NCBI GenBank assembly: GCA_964362485.1
Contig: CAYIEX010000001.1
Coordinates: 1 to 37,874 of the forward strand
Length of the DNA stretch: 37,874 nt
Source of the DNA: CAMAVK01 sp964362485
GTDB taxonomy: Archaea; Nanobdellota; Nanobdellia; Woesearchaeales; GW2011-AR9
Reading direction: 5' to 3'
Position numbers and translations under genes: made by a program. Below, one piece after another: positions 17,458 to 25,442 of this stretch (positions are counted from its first letter, which is position 1; every line of letters begins with the position of its first letter). The notes under the pieces were generated by a model. It had not been told where the DNA came from, did not search any database, and saw only the letters and a program-made list of their open reading frames with translations.

Positions 17458-17937
17458 ATGACCAAAACCCATTTAGAATTTGGACAAATCAGTCACATTT
17501 ATTTATGGATTGATCCACAATGGTATGCAATTGGGCAAGATTGCAGTGCTGAGATACAACGGTATCATTCCATGATAGATTCCTTGTGTTCTAGAGGAGA
17601 TACGGGATTACTTGAGCTTCCGGAGAAAACATATATAGAATACATGGGGCTTCATGAATATTCTGATTTTGTTCTAGCTTTTGAAGCGGTCGAAAAAAGA
17701 GCAAGATTGGAATTGGGTACTCGATTCCAACAATGGCCAAAAGGATCATTCGTTAAAGGGGATAGTGAAATCCATGTTGATCGAATAAGAAGAGGCTTTA
17801 AGATTGGAAAAAATTTGGAGGAAATAACTGTTTTTGGAAAAAATAAAGATGGTGTGCTATACCAAACAATGAGCTGTCATTTGAATCTTTTAGCACGACG
17901 TGTAAATCATAAAGTTGGAATTGTGCCGATATTGTAG
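17458..17937 (+). CDS. Hypothetical protein
   Basis: 159 residues, not recognised. Soluble, no signal peptide. IYLWIDPQWYAIGQDCSAEIQRYHSM at the N-terminus (no longer quoted) is Trp/Tyr-rich; the middle has LELPEKTYIEYMGLHEYSDF and an amphipathic helix FEAVEKRARLELG. AATATAAT at 17417-17424 may be the TATA element. It lies 40 nt before the possible ADP-ribosyltransferase-fold gene on the same strand, so the two may be cotranscribed, but nothing in it identifies an antitoxin or partner. Confidence 0.55.
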   Translation: MTKTHLEFGQISHIYLWIDPQWYAIGQDCSAEIQRYHSMIDSLCSRGDTGLLELPEKTYIEYMGLHEYSDFVLAFEAVEKRARLELGTRFQQWPKGSFVKGDSEIHVDRIRRGFKIGKNLEEITVFGKNKDGVLYQTMSCHLNLLARRVNHKVGIVPIL

Positions 17938-17976
17938 AGAGAGTTTGTAATTGTAACAAAAAGTTTGGAGCAGAAT

Positions 17977-18405
17977 ATGATACAATCACTATTTCATGGA
18001 ACTAATTCTAATGAAGAGTACATTGTAAATGTTAATGGAGATAAAATTACGAAGTTATTTGGTCATTGGACGACCCACCCCGGTGAAGCAATGACTTATG
18101 CTTTTTTAACTGCTCGCAAATTTGGTGGTGAGATGGTCGTTTTCTATCTCCCCACATGGGATTCTCGTCATTTTGAGACAAAAGATGAACAGCAGGCATT
18201 GAATAGAACAGAAGAATGGTCAGAGTGGTATAACCTGACGGAACGAGGCAGCGATGCATGTCATAGAGCAGGGTGTTTAGAACAGCGTTCTGTTGTTATT
18301 TACTCACAAACAGAAATGGAAACGATTATTGAGCAGTACTGTGTGAACAAGGAGCGCGAGCGACGATTTTTACAAGAGCAGTTAGAATTACTAGCAAAAC
18401 GATAG
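17977..18405 (+). CDS. Small protein with possible ADP-ribosyltransferase-like fold
   Basis: 142 residues from ATG 17977 (MIQSLFHGTNSNEE), preceded by GGAG at 17967-17970; a TTG at 17965 would add four residues. Layout recalls the ART/PARP-like fold: an early strand ending in HGT (residues 7-9), a central (H)WTTHPGEAMTYAF in the place of the [Y/F]xT...A..YA motif, strand EMVVFYLP, and a late acidic EQRSVVIYS near the position of the catalytic Glu/Gln. Such domains transfer ADP-ribose or act on RNA 2'-phosphate. This is a pattern-level guess, and the protein could equally be an unrelated fold. A helical Glu/Arg-rich tail ends the protein. Confidence 0.45.
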   Translation: MIQSLFHGTNSNEEYIVNVNGDKITKLFGHWTTHPGEAMTYAFLTARKFGGEMVVFYLPTWDSRHFETKDEQQALNRTEEWSEWYNLTERGSDACHRAGCLEQRSVVIYSQTEMETIIEQYCVNKERERRFLQEQLELLAKR

Positions 18406-18440
18406 ACACTTTTTTATAATACTAATGATAGAATCCGATT

Positions 18441-19496
18441 ATGCCACTTCCGCCTGAAGCGAAAGCACAACTTGCTGAACAAAAGAAACAATGCATCTTT
18501 TGTAAGATTATTAGTAAGGAAATTCAAACACATATTGTTTTTGAAGATAAGAAATCGATTGCTCTTATGGATATTTACCCAGCGGTGAAGGGCCACACTA
18601 TTTTTTTACCCAAAGAACATTATCCTTTATTACCATACTACGAGCCGGATGAAATCAAACCTTTTTTTGGACTTTTGCCACAAGTTGTAAAGTCTATTAA
18701 AGGAGCGATGGTTTCAACAGGAGTCGATATATTTATTGCAAGCGGGGGGGCTGCTGGACAGCAGAGCCCGCATTTTGCCTGCCATGTTTTACCTCGCGAA
18801 TCGGGGGATGGATTTTTGAATTTTCTGTTTAATCGTAAGTTTGGAAGCTTGAGTACGCAGCACCAGCAACTTTTTTTGACAACATTTCCAAAAGCTATTG
18901 CGGGATTTTTGCCGCAGCAGAATTTACCGGCATTAAGTAAAGGCGGGATGCCTACACACTTGGAAGGAATTGCCAAGAATTCACTCGTGTTATACGAGGA
19001 TGAACAGCTCTTGGTTGTAGCTCCTTCACGTAGTGCAGCAGAGGGGCATTTGGAGATTTATAGTAAACTCGAAGCGAAGTTTATTGAGAAGCTAACACCA
19101 GAGCAGAGTATTCGTTTCTTTTCTATTAGTTCACTGTGTTCTAACGTGGTTTTTAGTATTATGCAGCCGCAAGCGACTAACTTTATTTTGAAGTCGGGAA
19201 ATTCCGATGATAATAAAGACGGGTTATTATGTATGCACATTATTGCTCGCAAGCAAGGGGATCATTTACAAGGATTATTGTGGCAGCCACAACAGCCAAA
19301 ATATGATATTGGCGGCGTTGCAGCAAAGATGAAGGATCGAATGTGGGATGTTAAGTATGTGGAACCGAAGGTGGATGTGAAGAAGGAAGTCGTTGAGAAG
19401 AAGGTTGAAAAAAATGGTTCGTTGAAGGAGCAAGTTGAAAACACGCGTTCTAAAAATGAGATTGATGAAGCGATTCAGAGATTGTGGGGAAAGTAG
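18441..19496 (+). CDS. Tandem HIT-domain protein with altered histidine triads
   Basis: 351 residues. First HIT domain (about 15-120): CIFCKIISKEI, IALMDIYPAVKGHTIFLPKEH, and the triad region PHFACHVLPR (110-119), where the central, nucleophilic His is Ala113. Second, more diverged HIT-like domain (about 172-275): LVLYEDEQLLVVAPSRSAAEGH, then GLLCMHIIARK (261-271), where only the last His of the triad remains (His266). The C-terminus (300-351) is a Lys/Glu/Val-rich coiled coil. HIT proteins normally hydrolyse nucleotide phosphoramidates or dinucleoside polyphosphates; this one may bind rather than cleave. A TATA-like TTTTTTATAATAC (18409-18421) lies 26 nt before ATG 18441 (leaderless). Confidence 0.85.
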   Translation: MPLPPEAKAQLAEQKKQCIFCKIISKEIQTHIVFEDKKSIALMDIYPAVKGHTIFLPKEHYPLLPYYEPDEIKPFFGLLPQVVKSIKGAMVSTGVDIFIASGGAAGQQSPHFACHVLPRESGDGFLNFLFNRKFGSLSTQHQQLFLTTFPKAIAGFLPQQNLPALSKGGMPTHLEGIAKNSLVLYEDEQLLVVAPSRSAAEGHLEIYSKLEAKFIEKLTPEQSIRFFSISSLCSNVVFSIMQPQATNFILKSGNSDDNKDGLLCMHIIARKQGDHLQGLLWQPQQPKYDIGGVAAKMKDRMWDVKYVEPKVDVKKEVVEKKVEKNGSLKEQVENTRSKNEIDEAIQRLWGK

Positions 19497-19562
19497 TGAA
19501 AGTGGCAGTTTAGTGCTGATTTTAGGATAATTCTTAAATAGAAATTAGAGATTGAAGACATT

Positions 19563-20582
19563 ATGACTCAACTAATCCTTACTCACAGCGAAGATCCTGA
19601 TGGTATTATTGCCCATGCACTCTTGATTCGTGCGCTGGGAATTAAAGAGATTAATCCTGAGAATCATTTCTTTGCCCGCTATGATCGACTTGCTGATGAT
19701 TTTGGAAAACTGGAGAGAAGAGTGCAGGATGTTCCCAAATCGAGTGTGTACATTGCTGATATCGGTCTTAATGGACAACTTGCAGCAGCAGGGGGTAGAC
19801 CTTACGCTTGTCTGGAAGGAATCGCTTTAGCGGCAGAAGAGAAGTTTTGGGTCGATCATCATGAAACAACACTCAAGCATGGTGAGGCTCTGAGTCGGAT
19901 GGGCTTTCAATTACATTATAATTCGGAGCGCTGTGCTGCGCTTCTGATAAGAGATATATTTGGTTTACAAGGAGAGTATGAGTCTGAACTTGCCCAGATT
20001 GCACAAGCGCATGATCACAAGAAACCGGGCAGTGCTTCGGAGCGTGTTGTGAAAGGAAATGAAATTGAGAAAGTTATTGCGCTTGCTAATGAGCGTTTGG
20101 ATTATTCGACTATGCATAAACTCACTCTTGGTTTAGCGCAAGGAAAGGCAGTAGATCATGATTTTAATTTGCAGGGAGAATGGCGAGATCATGTTGTAGA
20201 GTTTGATACGCGAACGGTGGCTGCCTATCGGGAGCTTGAGAGTTCGATTGTTGTTGAGGAGGTTGCAGGACTAAGAGTTTTATTTGCGCATAGTCCAGCG
20301 ATTTTGTCTCAAAAACCAGCCCTTGAATACCTGCAGACAAACCATAGCAGGGCAAGTGATATGTACGTTTGTTTTTTCCGACCTCCGGTTCGTAATCATA
20401 TTATATTGCGAAAACAGGGAAGCAATTTTCCGGCAGTAGAATTATGTGGTAGCTTAGGTGGTGGCGGCCGTGGAAATGGTGGAGGGTTTAGTACAGTTGA
20501 GGATGTAGATGCTGCACGGATAAGTATGTATACAGCAATGATCAGTGCAAAAATTGTAGAATATCAAAGTAGATGTGCATAG
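19563..20582 (+). CDS. DHH-family phosphoesterase
   Basis: 339 residues. Metal-binding motifs of the DHH superfamily are in order: HSEDPDG (8-14; His8, Asp11, Asp13), VYIADIG (62-68; Asp66), DHHE (98-101), and AQAHDHK (about 147-153). The C-terminal DHHA1-type domain ends with the glycine motif GGGGRGNGGGF, where Arg replaces the usual His. Members include oligoribonucleases (NrnA), RecJ-like nucleases and cyclic-dinucleotide phosphodiesterases; the exact substrate cannot be read. TATA-like TTCTTAAATAG (19532-19542) lies 26 nt before ATG 19563. Its 3' end overlaps the convergent APH-like gene by 19 nt. Confidence 0.85.
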   Translation: MTQLILTHSEDPDGIIAHALLIRALGIKEINPENHFFARYDRLADDFGKLERRVQDVPKSSVYIADIGLNGQLAAAGGRPYACLEGIALAAEEKFWVDHHETTLKHGEALSRMGFQLHYNSERCAALLIRDIFGLQGEYESELAQIAQAHDHKKPGSASERVVKGNEIEKVIALANERLDYSTMHKLTLGLAQGKAVDHDFNLQGEWRDHVVEFDTRTVAAYRELESSIVVEEVAGLRVLFAHSPAILSQKPALEYLQTNHSRASDMYVCFFRPPVRNHIILRKQGSNFPAVELCGSLGGGGRGNGGGFSTVEDVDAARISMYTAMISAKIVEYQSRCA

Positions 20583-21607
20583 TGTTCAGCGAGATCGAAG
20601 TAGGCCTTAGCTTGGTAGAAGACTTCTTGTTTTTTTTCTGGAGTTAGGTTAGGATCATCATAGGTAAAACAATTGATCTTGGCCCGAATGTAGGCACGAT
20701 AACATTTGTAAAAGTCTATCAAGCGGTAGATGTCAGGGTCAGCTGTAATTTCACGATACTTTTCGGTAAGAGCATAGGACAATTCTTCTTTACCATGATA
20801 GTCTAGATCCATGGCCATAAATGCTACTTCAGCAATAACGTCAGAGCAAGGAAATCTTTTATTGAACACTATTCCATCAAAAATGTGACTTTGGTCTTTG
20901 GTAATAAAAATATTCTGAGAATGAAAATCACCATGGCAATGTTTAATGTTACCCTTTTTTACACGATCGTGGAATAACTCTTTATTTTCTTCAATAAAGT
21001 TCTTTATCTTTTTTTTTAGATTTGTGAATTGATCTTTAGAAATCATTGGACCAATGTAGCTTTCTGTCTGTGAAAAGTTCTCATCCCAATTAAATTGGAT
21101 GGATTGTAGTGAACCAAACTGTTGTACTTCCTCACCCGCGGGTGCAATTTGATGATAGGCATGAATTTTCTGTGCTAGCTCATGAATATGGTGACGAGTG
21201 ACTTTGTTCTCTTTGAGAAGCTTATCCATGGTGCTGTTAGGATCCATCTGTTTCATCTTGACAGCATATTCAACAATCTCGCCCGGAGTATCAATTTTGA
21301 GTGATCCGTCTTTACTTAGATTAAGAGTAGAAACACCGATATAAATGGAGGGAGACAGAAGAGAATTGTGGTTGAATTCTTTCTCGCACTGTTCTTTTCT
21401 TTTTTCGAGAGTAGAAAAATCAAGAAAGCCGAAGTTAACAGGCTTATTAATTTTGTAGACAAATTCACCGGTTAGAAAAACGACTGAAGCCCCAGTAATG
21501 ACTGTTTGGATTTTTGAAGTGGGATGCGGGTACGAACTACGTTGTTCTAGGGTGTTGATTAAATCTTTTGTATCCACTGTCAAAACCGAACTTTTTTGCT
21601 TGATCAT
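20564..21607 (-). CDS. Aminoglycoside phosphotransferase-like kinase (COG2187 type)
   Basis: 347 residues at most. Kinase-like features: FVYKINKPVNFGFLDFSTLEKR, cut here as FVYKINK (49-55, ATP Lys52) and FLDFSTLEKR (61-70); catalytic HGDFHSQN (225-232); and FDGI (243-246, metal Asp244). This matches COG2187, which in many organisms is fused to a second P-loop kinase; that C-terminal part is absent here. Substrate unknown; resistance is not implied. The TATA-like TTTATATAAT (21608-21617) directly abuts ATG 21607, so by leaderless spacing the real start may be TTG 21583 or GTG 21577, removing 8-10 residues. Confidence 0.75.
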   Translation of the reverse strand: MIKQKSSVLTVDTKDLINTLEQRSSYPHPTSKIQTVITGASVVFLTGEFVYKINKPVNFGFLDFSTLEKRKEQCEKEFNHNSLLSPSIYIGVSTLNLSKDGSLKIDTPGEIVEYAVKMKQMDPNSTMDKLLKENKVTRHHIHELAQKIHAYHQIAPAGEEVQQFGSLQSIQFNWDENFSQTESYIGPMISKDQFTNLKKKIKNFIEENKELFHDRVKKGNIKHCHGDFHSQNIFITKDQSHIFDGIVFNKRFPCSDVIAEVAFMAMDLDYHGKEELSYALTEKYREITADPDIYRLIDFYKCYRAYIRAKINCFTYDDPNLTPEKKQEVFYQAKAYFDLAEHYAHLL

Positions 21608-21679
21608 ATTATATAAACTTTTAGAATCTTCAGTTCATTAATCGGAATTCTTATAATTGGGAAGATATTTGGTTTGATT

Positions 21680-22402
21680 ATGGGAAGCCCTACACCAATT
21701 ACAGCGAATTTTATTTATCAGGTGGCAACTATAAACAATACCTTTGCCAGTGTTGAGGATAGTTTGGATTTAAAGGTCCGAGGGTCTGTTAGCTCCCCAT
21801 GGATTCTTCCGGGGTTTGTTCTGATGGATTCTCCATGGATAGGTCCATGTTATGTTTATAATAATCAAAATGAATTACAGCTTGGCTATCGCATTGAGCC
21901 GAAAAATGAAGATTTAAAATTTAATTCTGCTCAGAAAGTGGTTGTTGACTGTTATGACACAGCGATGCATGATTTTCTACGAAATGTTAGCACGGTGATG
22001 AAAACGTCTCGAGATTTAAAGCATATTCAACTTTTGTGCAATGCTGTTGTGCCATTAGATGTCAACGATGATCCACTGACACCACATATTCAAGGGCAGG
22101 GGTATACACCACGTAGGTTTTATATCGATGAAAAGCGTTCGGTAACACATCTCTATACTTGTGACGGTGGTCACGTAGGATGGATTGAAACAAAGCAGGG
22201 GCCTAAAATGAGATGGGAGAGACTCTATGGTTTTTCTGAATGCAGAGATGGGGTGGCACACGCATTTAGAGATGTCCATGCAAGAAGTGAACGTAAAGGA
22301 GAGCTTGTAACAGCTCTGCCGTATCACGCCAAGAGTATGACTATTGCAGAGATTACTCATTATCTTATGACGAGCCTGAATCATTTTCTCGATAAATCAT
22401 AA
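21680..22402 (+). CDS. Hypothetical protein
   Basis: 240 residues, not recognised. Start ATG 21680 (MGSPTPITANFIYQ) is preferred over TTG 21674 because a TATA-like TTCTTATAATTG (21647-21658) lies about 27 nt upstream. Soluble; contains PRRFYIDEKRSVTHLY, a GGHVGWIETKQGPKMRWERLYGF-type strand pair (parts: GGHVGWIE, MRWERLYGF) and a C-terminal helix SMTIAEITHYLMTSLNHFL. No catalytic motif is obvious. Confidence 0.6.
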   Translation: MGSPTPITANFIYQVATINNTFASVEDSLDLKVRGSVSSPWILPGFVLMDSPWIGPCYVYNNQNELQLGYRIEPKNEDLKFNSAQKVVVDCYDTAMHDFLRNVSTVMKTSRDLKHIQLLCNAVVPLDVNDDPLTPHIQGQGYTPRRFYIDEKRSVTHLYTCDGGHVGWIETKQGPKMRWERLYGFSECRDGVAHAFRDVHARSERKGELVTALPYHAKSMTIAEITHYLMTSLNHFLDKS

Positions 22403-22482
22403 TCGTGATTTCCTTTTCTGGGATATTGCCGAAACCCCAAATTCACAAAACCTATATAAATCTCCGTTCATTCGATTGAGCA

Positions 22483-23784
22483 ATGGCAAAGGTGGATATG
22501 CAACCAGGGGATAAGGTTACGATTATTACAAAGACGAGCAAGGAAGAAGGAATTTTGATTCCAAGTCCGGATAAGAGTGTTGTTATTCTCAAATTAAAAA
22601 CTGGCTATAATCAGGGCTTTGATGCGAAAAATGTCAAAGAAATTACCCTTGTGGAGAAAGCGAAGACTACGGTTGGAGCACAGAAGAAAGTTGTGAAGAA
22701 TAAAGATTTGCCAACTATTGCCATATTGCACACGGGAGGAACTATTGCTTCAAAAGTTGATTACCGTACGGGTGGTGTTGTTGCAAGTTTTGAACCATCA
22801 GAATTGGTATCACTGTTTCCTGAACTCGAGACTATTGCCAATATTGAATCGGAACTTGTAGCTAATATGTGGAGCGATGATTTACGCTTTACCCATTTTA
22901 CGCTGATTGCTCAAAAAATTGAGGAGTATACCAAGAAAGGTGTGAAAGGGATAATTATCGGTATGGGTACTGATAATTTAGCGGTAGCTGCCGCGGCACT
23001 TTCATTTATGATTGAGAATTCACCAATTCCCATCATCTTTCTCGGGTCGCAGCGCAGTTCAGATCGAGGTTCAGCGGACGCTGCGATGAATATGATTTGC
23101 GCGGCACGCTTCATTGTGCAGACTGATTTGGTGGGTGTTGCGATTTGTATGCATGAGCATGAAGATGATGATTCTTGTGTCATTTTGCCGGCGGTCAAGA
23201 CCTATAAGTTACATTCGTCGAGGCGGGATGCATTTAAGGTAGTGAACGGTACGGCGCTCGCGCGAGTTTTGTATCCAGTAGGGTTAGTGCAGATGCTTAC
23301 AAAGTCCTATCCGCGTAAACAAGGGCAAATACGGATTCTTTCTAAAATGGAAGATAAAGTAGGGTTACTCAAGATTCACATTAATATGTTTCCCGAACAG
23401 TTCTCATTTTTTGAAGGGTACAAAGGACTAATCATTGAAGGGACCGGCCTTGGCCACACGCCGGGACAAGTACCTAATGACTTATGTGCAATTCATAAAA
23501 AAATGTATCCCGCTCTTAAGAAAGTAATAGATTCAGGGTGTGTTGTGGTGATGACAACGCAGTGTTTATTTGGAACTGTGAATATGAATGTGTACAGTAA
23601 GGGAAGAGATTTGCTGGAGTTGGGTGTAATACCAGGGCATGATATGCTGGCTAACACGGCTTTGGTGAAATTATCGTGGCTGCTTGGAAATTTTAAACGC
23701 GAAGAAGTGAAGAAGTTGATGGGTGAGAATCTGCGTGGCGAGATTGTGCAGAGAATTGAGTATGAGAAGGATTTCTTGAAGTGA
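22483..23784 (+). CDS. gatD: Glutamyl-tRNA(Gln) amidotransferase subunit D
   Basis: 433 residues. The N-terminal SH3-like domain (MQPGDKVTIIT...) occupies about 1-60 and is followed by an L-asparaginase-like domain. It has HTGGTIASKVDYRTGG (83-98, nucleophile Thr84), a second catalytic stretch GMGTDN (about 160-165) with Thr-Asp, and LGSQRSSDRGSADAAMN. GatD hydrolyses glutamine to supply ammonia to GatE, which converts Glu-tRNA(Gln) to Gln-tRNA(Gln); it is archaea-specific. gatE is not in this window. A strong TATA CCTATATAAAT (22450-22460) lies 27 nt before ATG 22483, so the mRNA is leaderless. The glutamine made here starts from Glu-tRNA synthesis, related to the tRNA-Glu genes at 31-32.5 kb. 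Confidence 0.95.
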   Translation: MAKVDMQPGDKVTIITKTSKEEGILIPSPDKSVVILKLKTGYNQGFDAKNVKEITLVEKAKTTVGAQKKVVKNKDLPTIAILHTGGTIASKVDYRTGGVVASFEPSELVSLFPELETIANIESELVANMWSDDLRFTHFTLIAQKIEEYTKKGVKGIIIGMGTDNLAVAAAALSFMIENSPIPIIFLGSQRSSDRGSADAAMNMICAARFIVQTDLVGVAICMHEHEDDDSCVILPAVKTYKLHSSRRDAFKVVNGTALARVLYPVGLVQMLTKSYPRKQGQIRILSKMEDKVGLLKIHINMFPEQFSFFEGYKGLIIEGTGLGHTPGQVPNDLCAIHKKMYPALKKVIDSGCVVVMTTQCLFGTVNMNVYSKGRDLLELGVIPGHDMLANTALVKLSWLLGNFKREEVKKLMGENLRGEIVQRIEYEKDFLK

Positions 23785-23859
23785 AAGTAGTAGGTGGAAT
23801 ATACCTCCTTCCCAAAAGATATATTAACCTAAGGGTCCTGACTAGTTGTTGGTGAACTA

Positions 23860-24132
23860 ATGAGACTATTCATTCTTCTGGTTGTTCTTGTGCTGGCGAT
23901 AACTATACTTGGATGCAATCAAAGTCCGGATGTACCTGCAGAGAAATATTGTAAAACCGACGGGGATTGTGTTGCGGCAACGTGCTGTCATCCAACTGAT
24001 GTTGTTAACCAGGAGAACAAACCGGATTGTAGTGCGGTATCGTGTACAATGGAATGTCAGTCGGGAACTCTTGATTGTGGCGAAGGACAAATTCGCTGTG
24101 TAGAAAATGAATGTCGAGCGTTGATGGGATGA
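23860..24132 (+). CDS. Cysteine-rich small lipoprotein
   Basis: 90 residues. Signal peptide with lipobox: hydrophobic FILLVVLVLAITILGC, lipid-modified Cys19 expected. The mature part has eleven more Cys in patterns such as YCKTDGDCVAATCCHPTDVVN, here split as YCKTDGDCV and ATCCHPTDVVN, and SCTMECQSGTLDCGEGQ, ending C...NEC. Paired cysteines suggest a disulfide-stabilised extracellular domain. Similar proteins seem common in archaea of this type; no function is known. SD GGTGA (23850-23854) precedes ATG 23860. The stop shares an ATGA overlap with the VIT1-like gene, so the two are translationally coupled. Confidence 0.75.
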   Translation: MRLFILLVVLVLAITILGCNQSPDVPAEKYCKTDGDCVAATCCHPTDVVNQENKPDCSAVSCTMECQSGTLDCGEGQIRCVENECRALMG

Positions 24133-24800
24133 GCGTAAATTTGCGCGGTGTTGTCCGCGATTTTGTGTTCGGAATGGAGGATGGTCTTGTTTCTAACTTG
24201 GGATTAGTTCTTGGAGTTTATGTGGGTGGTGGGTCTGCAAGCGTAATTATTCTTGCTGGTCTTGCAAGCATGTTTGCCGGTGCTTTTTCGATGTCAGCAG
24301 GAAGTTATCTTTCGGCGAAATCGCAGCGTGAAGTATATGAAGCAGAGATTAAAGCGGCAGAAAGAGAGGTTAAGAAAAATCCACTGAAGCATTTGACGGA
24401 AATGAGCGTTCTTTTACGTAAAGAAGGGTTTGATAAAAAAGAAGTGGACGTTATTTGTACACACTTTGCCCGACACAATCAGAAAACATTCGCTAAAAAT
24501 TATATCCAAAAGAAAGTCGGTCTCTTCAAGAGACGATTTGATCTGCCCTGGCAAAACGCAATAACGATGTTTTTTTCATTTCTTGCGGGATCAGCATTTC
24601 CAATTGTTCCATTTATACTCTTTACCGGAATGGAAGCAGCGGTCATAGCGACAGTTCTTACGATCATCACGCTTTTTACAGTGGGGGTAGCAAAGACGCG
24701 CTATACGGGCCGCGCTTGGTATACATCGGGTCTTGAAGTGGTGCTCGTGGGCCTTGGAGCGGGGATTATTGGGTACGTGGTTGGGTTATTGGTGGGATAA
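24129..24800 (+). CDS. VIT1/CCC1-family membrane protein (metal transporter-like)
   Basis: 223 residues from ATG 24129, which overlaps the upstream TGA as ATGA; an ATG at 24111 inside the upstream gene is the alternative. N-terminal VIT1 signature RDFVFGMEDGLVSNLGLVLGV (parts: FVFGMEDGLVSN, LGLVLGVYVGG), then a second helix with MFAGAFSMSAGSYLS, a charged cytosolic loop (about 62-130) with Glu/Lys, and three further helices with a GxGxGxxGY end. The family moves Fe2+/Mn2+ across membranes; the cytosolic loop often binds metal. Transport direction is not predictable. Coupling to an extracellular Cys-rich lipoprotein is notable. Confidence 0.85.
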   Translation: MSVNLRGVVRDFVFGMEDGLVSNLGLVLGVYVGGGSASVIILAGLASMFAGAFSMSAGSYLSAKSQREVYEAEIKAAEREVKKNPLKHLTEMSVLLRKEGFDKKEVDVICTHFARHNQKTFAKNYIQKKVGLFKRRFDLPWQNAITMFFSFLAGSAFPIVPFILFTGMEAAVIATVLTIITLFTVGVAKTRYTGRAWYTSGLEVVLVGLGAGIIGYVVGLLVG

Positions 24801-24832
24801 ATTCTTTAAAGTGAAGGGTCCATATTATTGTT

Positions 24833-25414
24833 ATGAAGCCTTTGTCCAGAAAATTTTTCGATAGGCCGCCCGAAGTTGTCGCGCGTGAATTATTGGGGAA
24901 AGTGTTGAAGGTTGGTCCGTGTTCTGGCGTAATTGTAGAGACGGAAGCGTACGCCACGGATCCTGCCTCGCACGCGCACACGCGAACAACACGTAGTGCA
25001 ATCATGTATGATACTTATGCGCACGTGTATGTTTATTTTATTTATGGGATGTATTGGTGTCTCAATTTTACAACGGAGAAGAATAAAGCAGGAGCGGTGC
25101 TTATTCGGGCGATAGAACCACTTACGGGAATTGATGTGATGAGGAAGAGACGTGGAGTAGAGATGATAGAACAGCTATGTTCTGGTCCGGGGAAATTATG
25201 TCAGGCATTTGGAATTGATGGATCGTTTAATGGTAAGCTTGTAGGGAAGGAAGTAGGGGTTTTTGATAATGGATGCGATGTGGGTGTTATTGGGGTAAGC
25301 AGTCGGATTGAAATTACGTCAGCACGAGATTTAGACTGGCGGTTCTATGTGGAGGGGAATCGATTTGTGAGTGGGAGTAATATTTTGAAAAGAAGTAGAA
25401 TAAAACGAGACTAA
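24833..25414 (+). CDS. mpg: 3-methyladenine (alkyladenine) DNA glycosylase, AAG/MPG family
   Basis: 193 residues, normal for the family. Key motifs: FFDRPPEVVARELLGKVL at the N-terminus, active-site VETEAY (35-40, catalytic Glu38, Tyr40), then DPASHAHTRTTRSAIMY, the conserved AHVYVYFIYGMYWCLN segment, and LCSGPGKLCQAFGID for the helix that follows. It removes alkylated and deaminated purines from DNA, starting base excision repair. TATA-like ATTCTTTAAA (24801-24810) lies 27 nt before ATG 24833 (leaderless) and only a few bases after the VIT1-like stop. Confidence 0.93.
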   Translation: MKPLSRKFFDRPPEVVARELLGKVLKVGPCSGVIVETEAYATDPASHAHTRTTRSAIMYDTYAHVYVYFIYGMYWCLNFTTEKNKAGAVLIRAIEPLTGIDVMRKRRGVEMIEQLCSGPGKLCQAFGIDGSFNGKLVGKEVGVFDNGCDVGVIGVSSRIEITSARDLDWRFYVEGNRFVSGSNILKRSRIKRD

Positions 25415-25442
25415 TCGCCCTCAGTGTATATATCGCAAGAGA

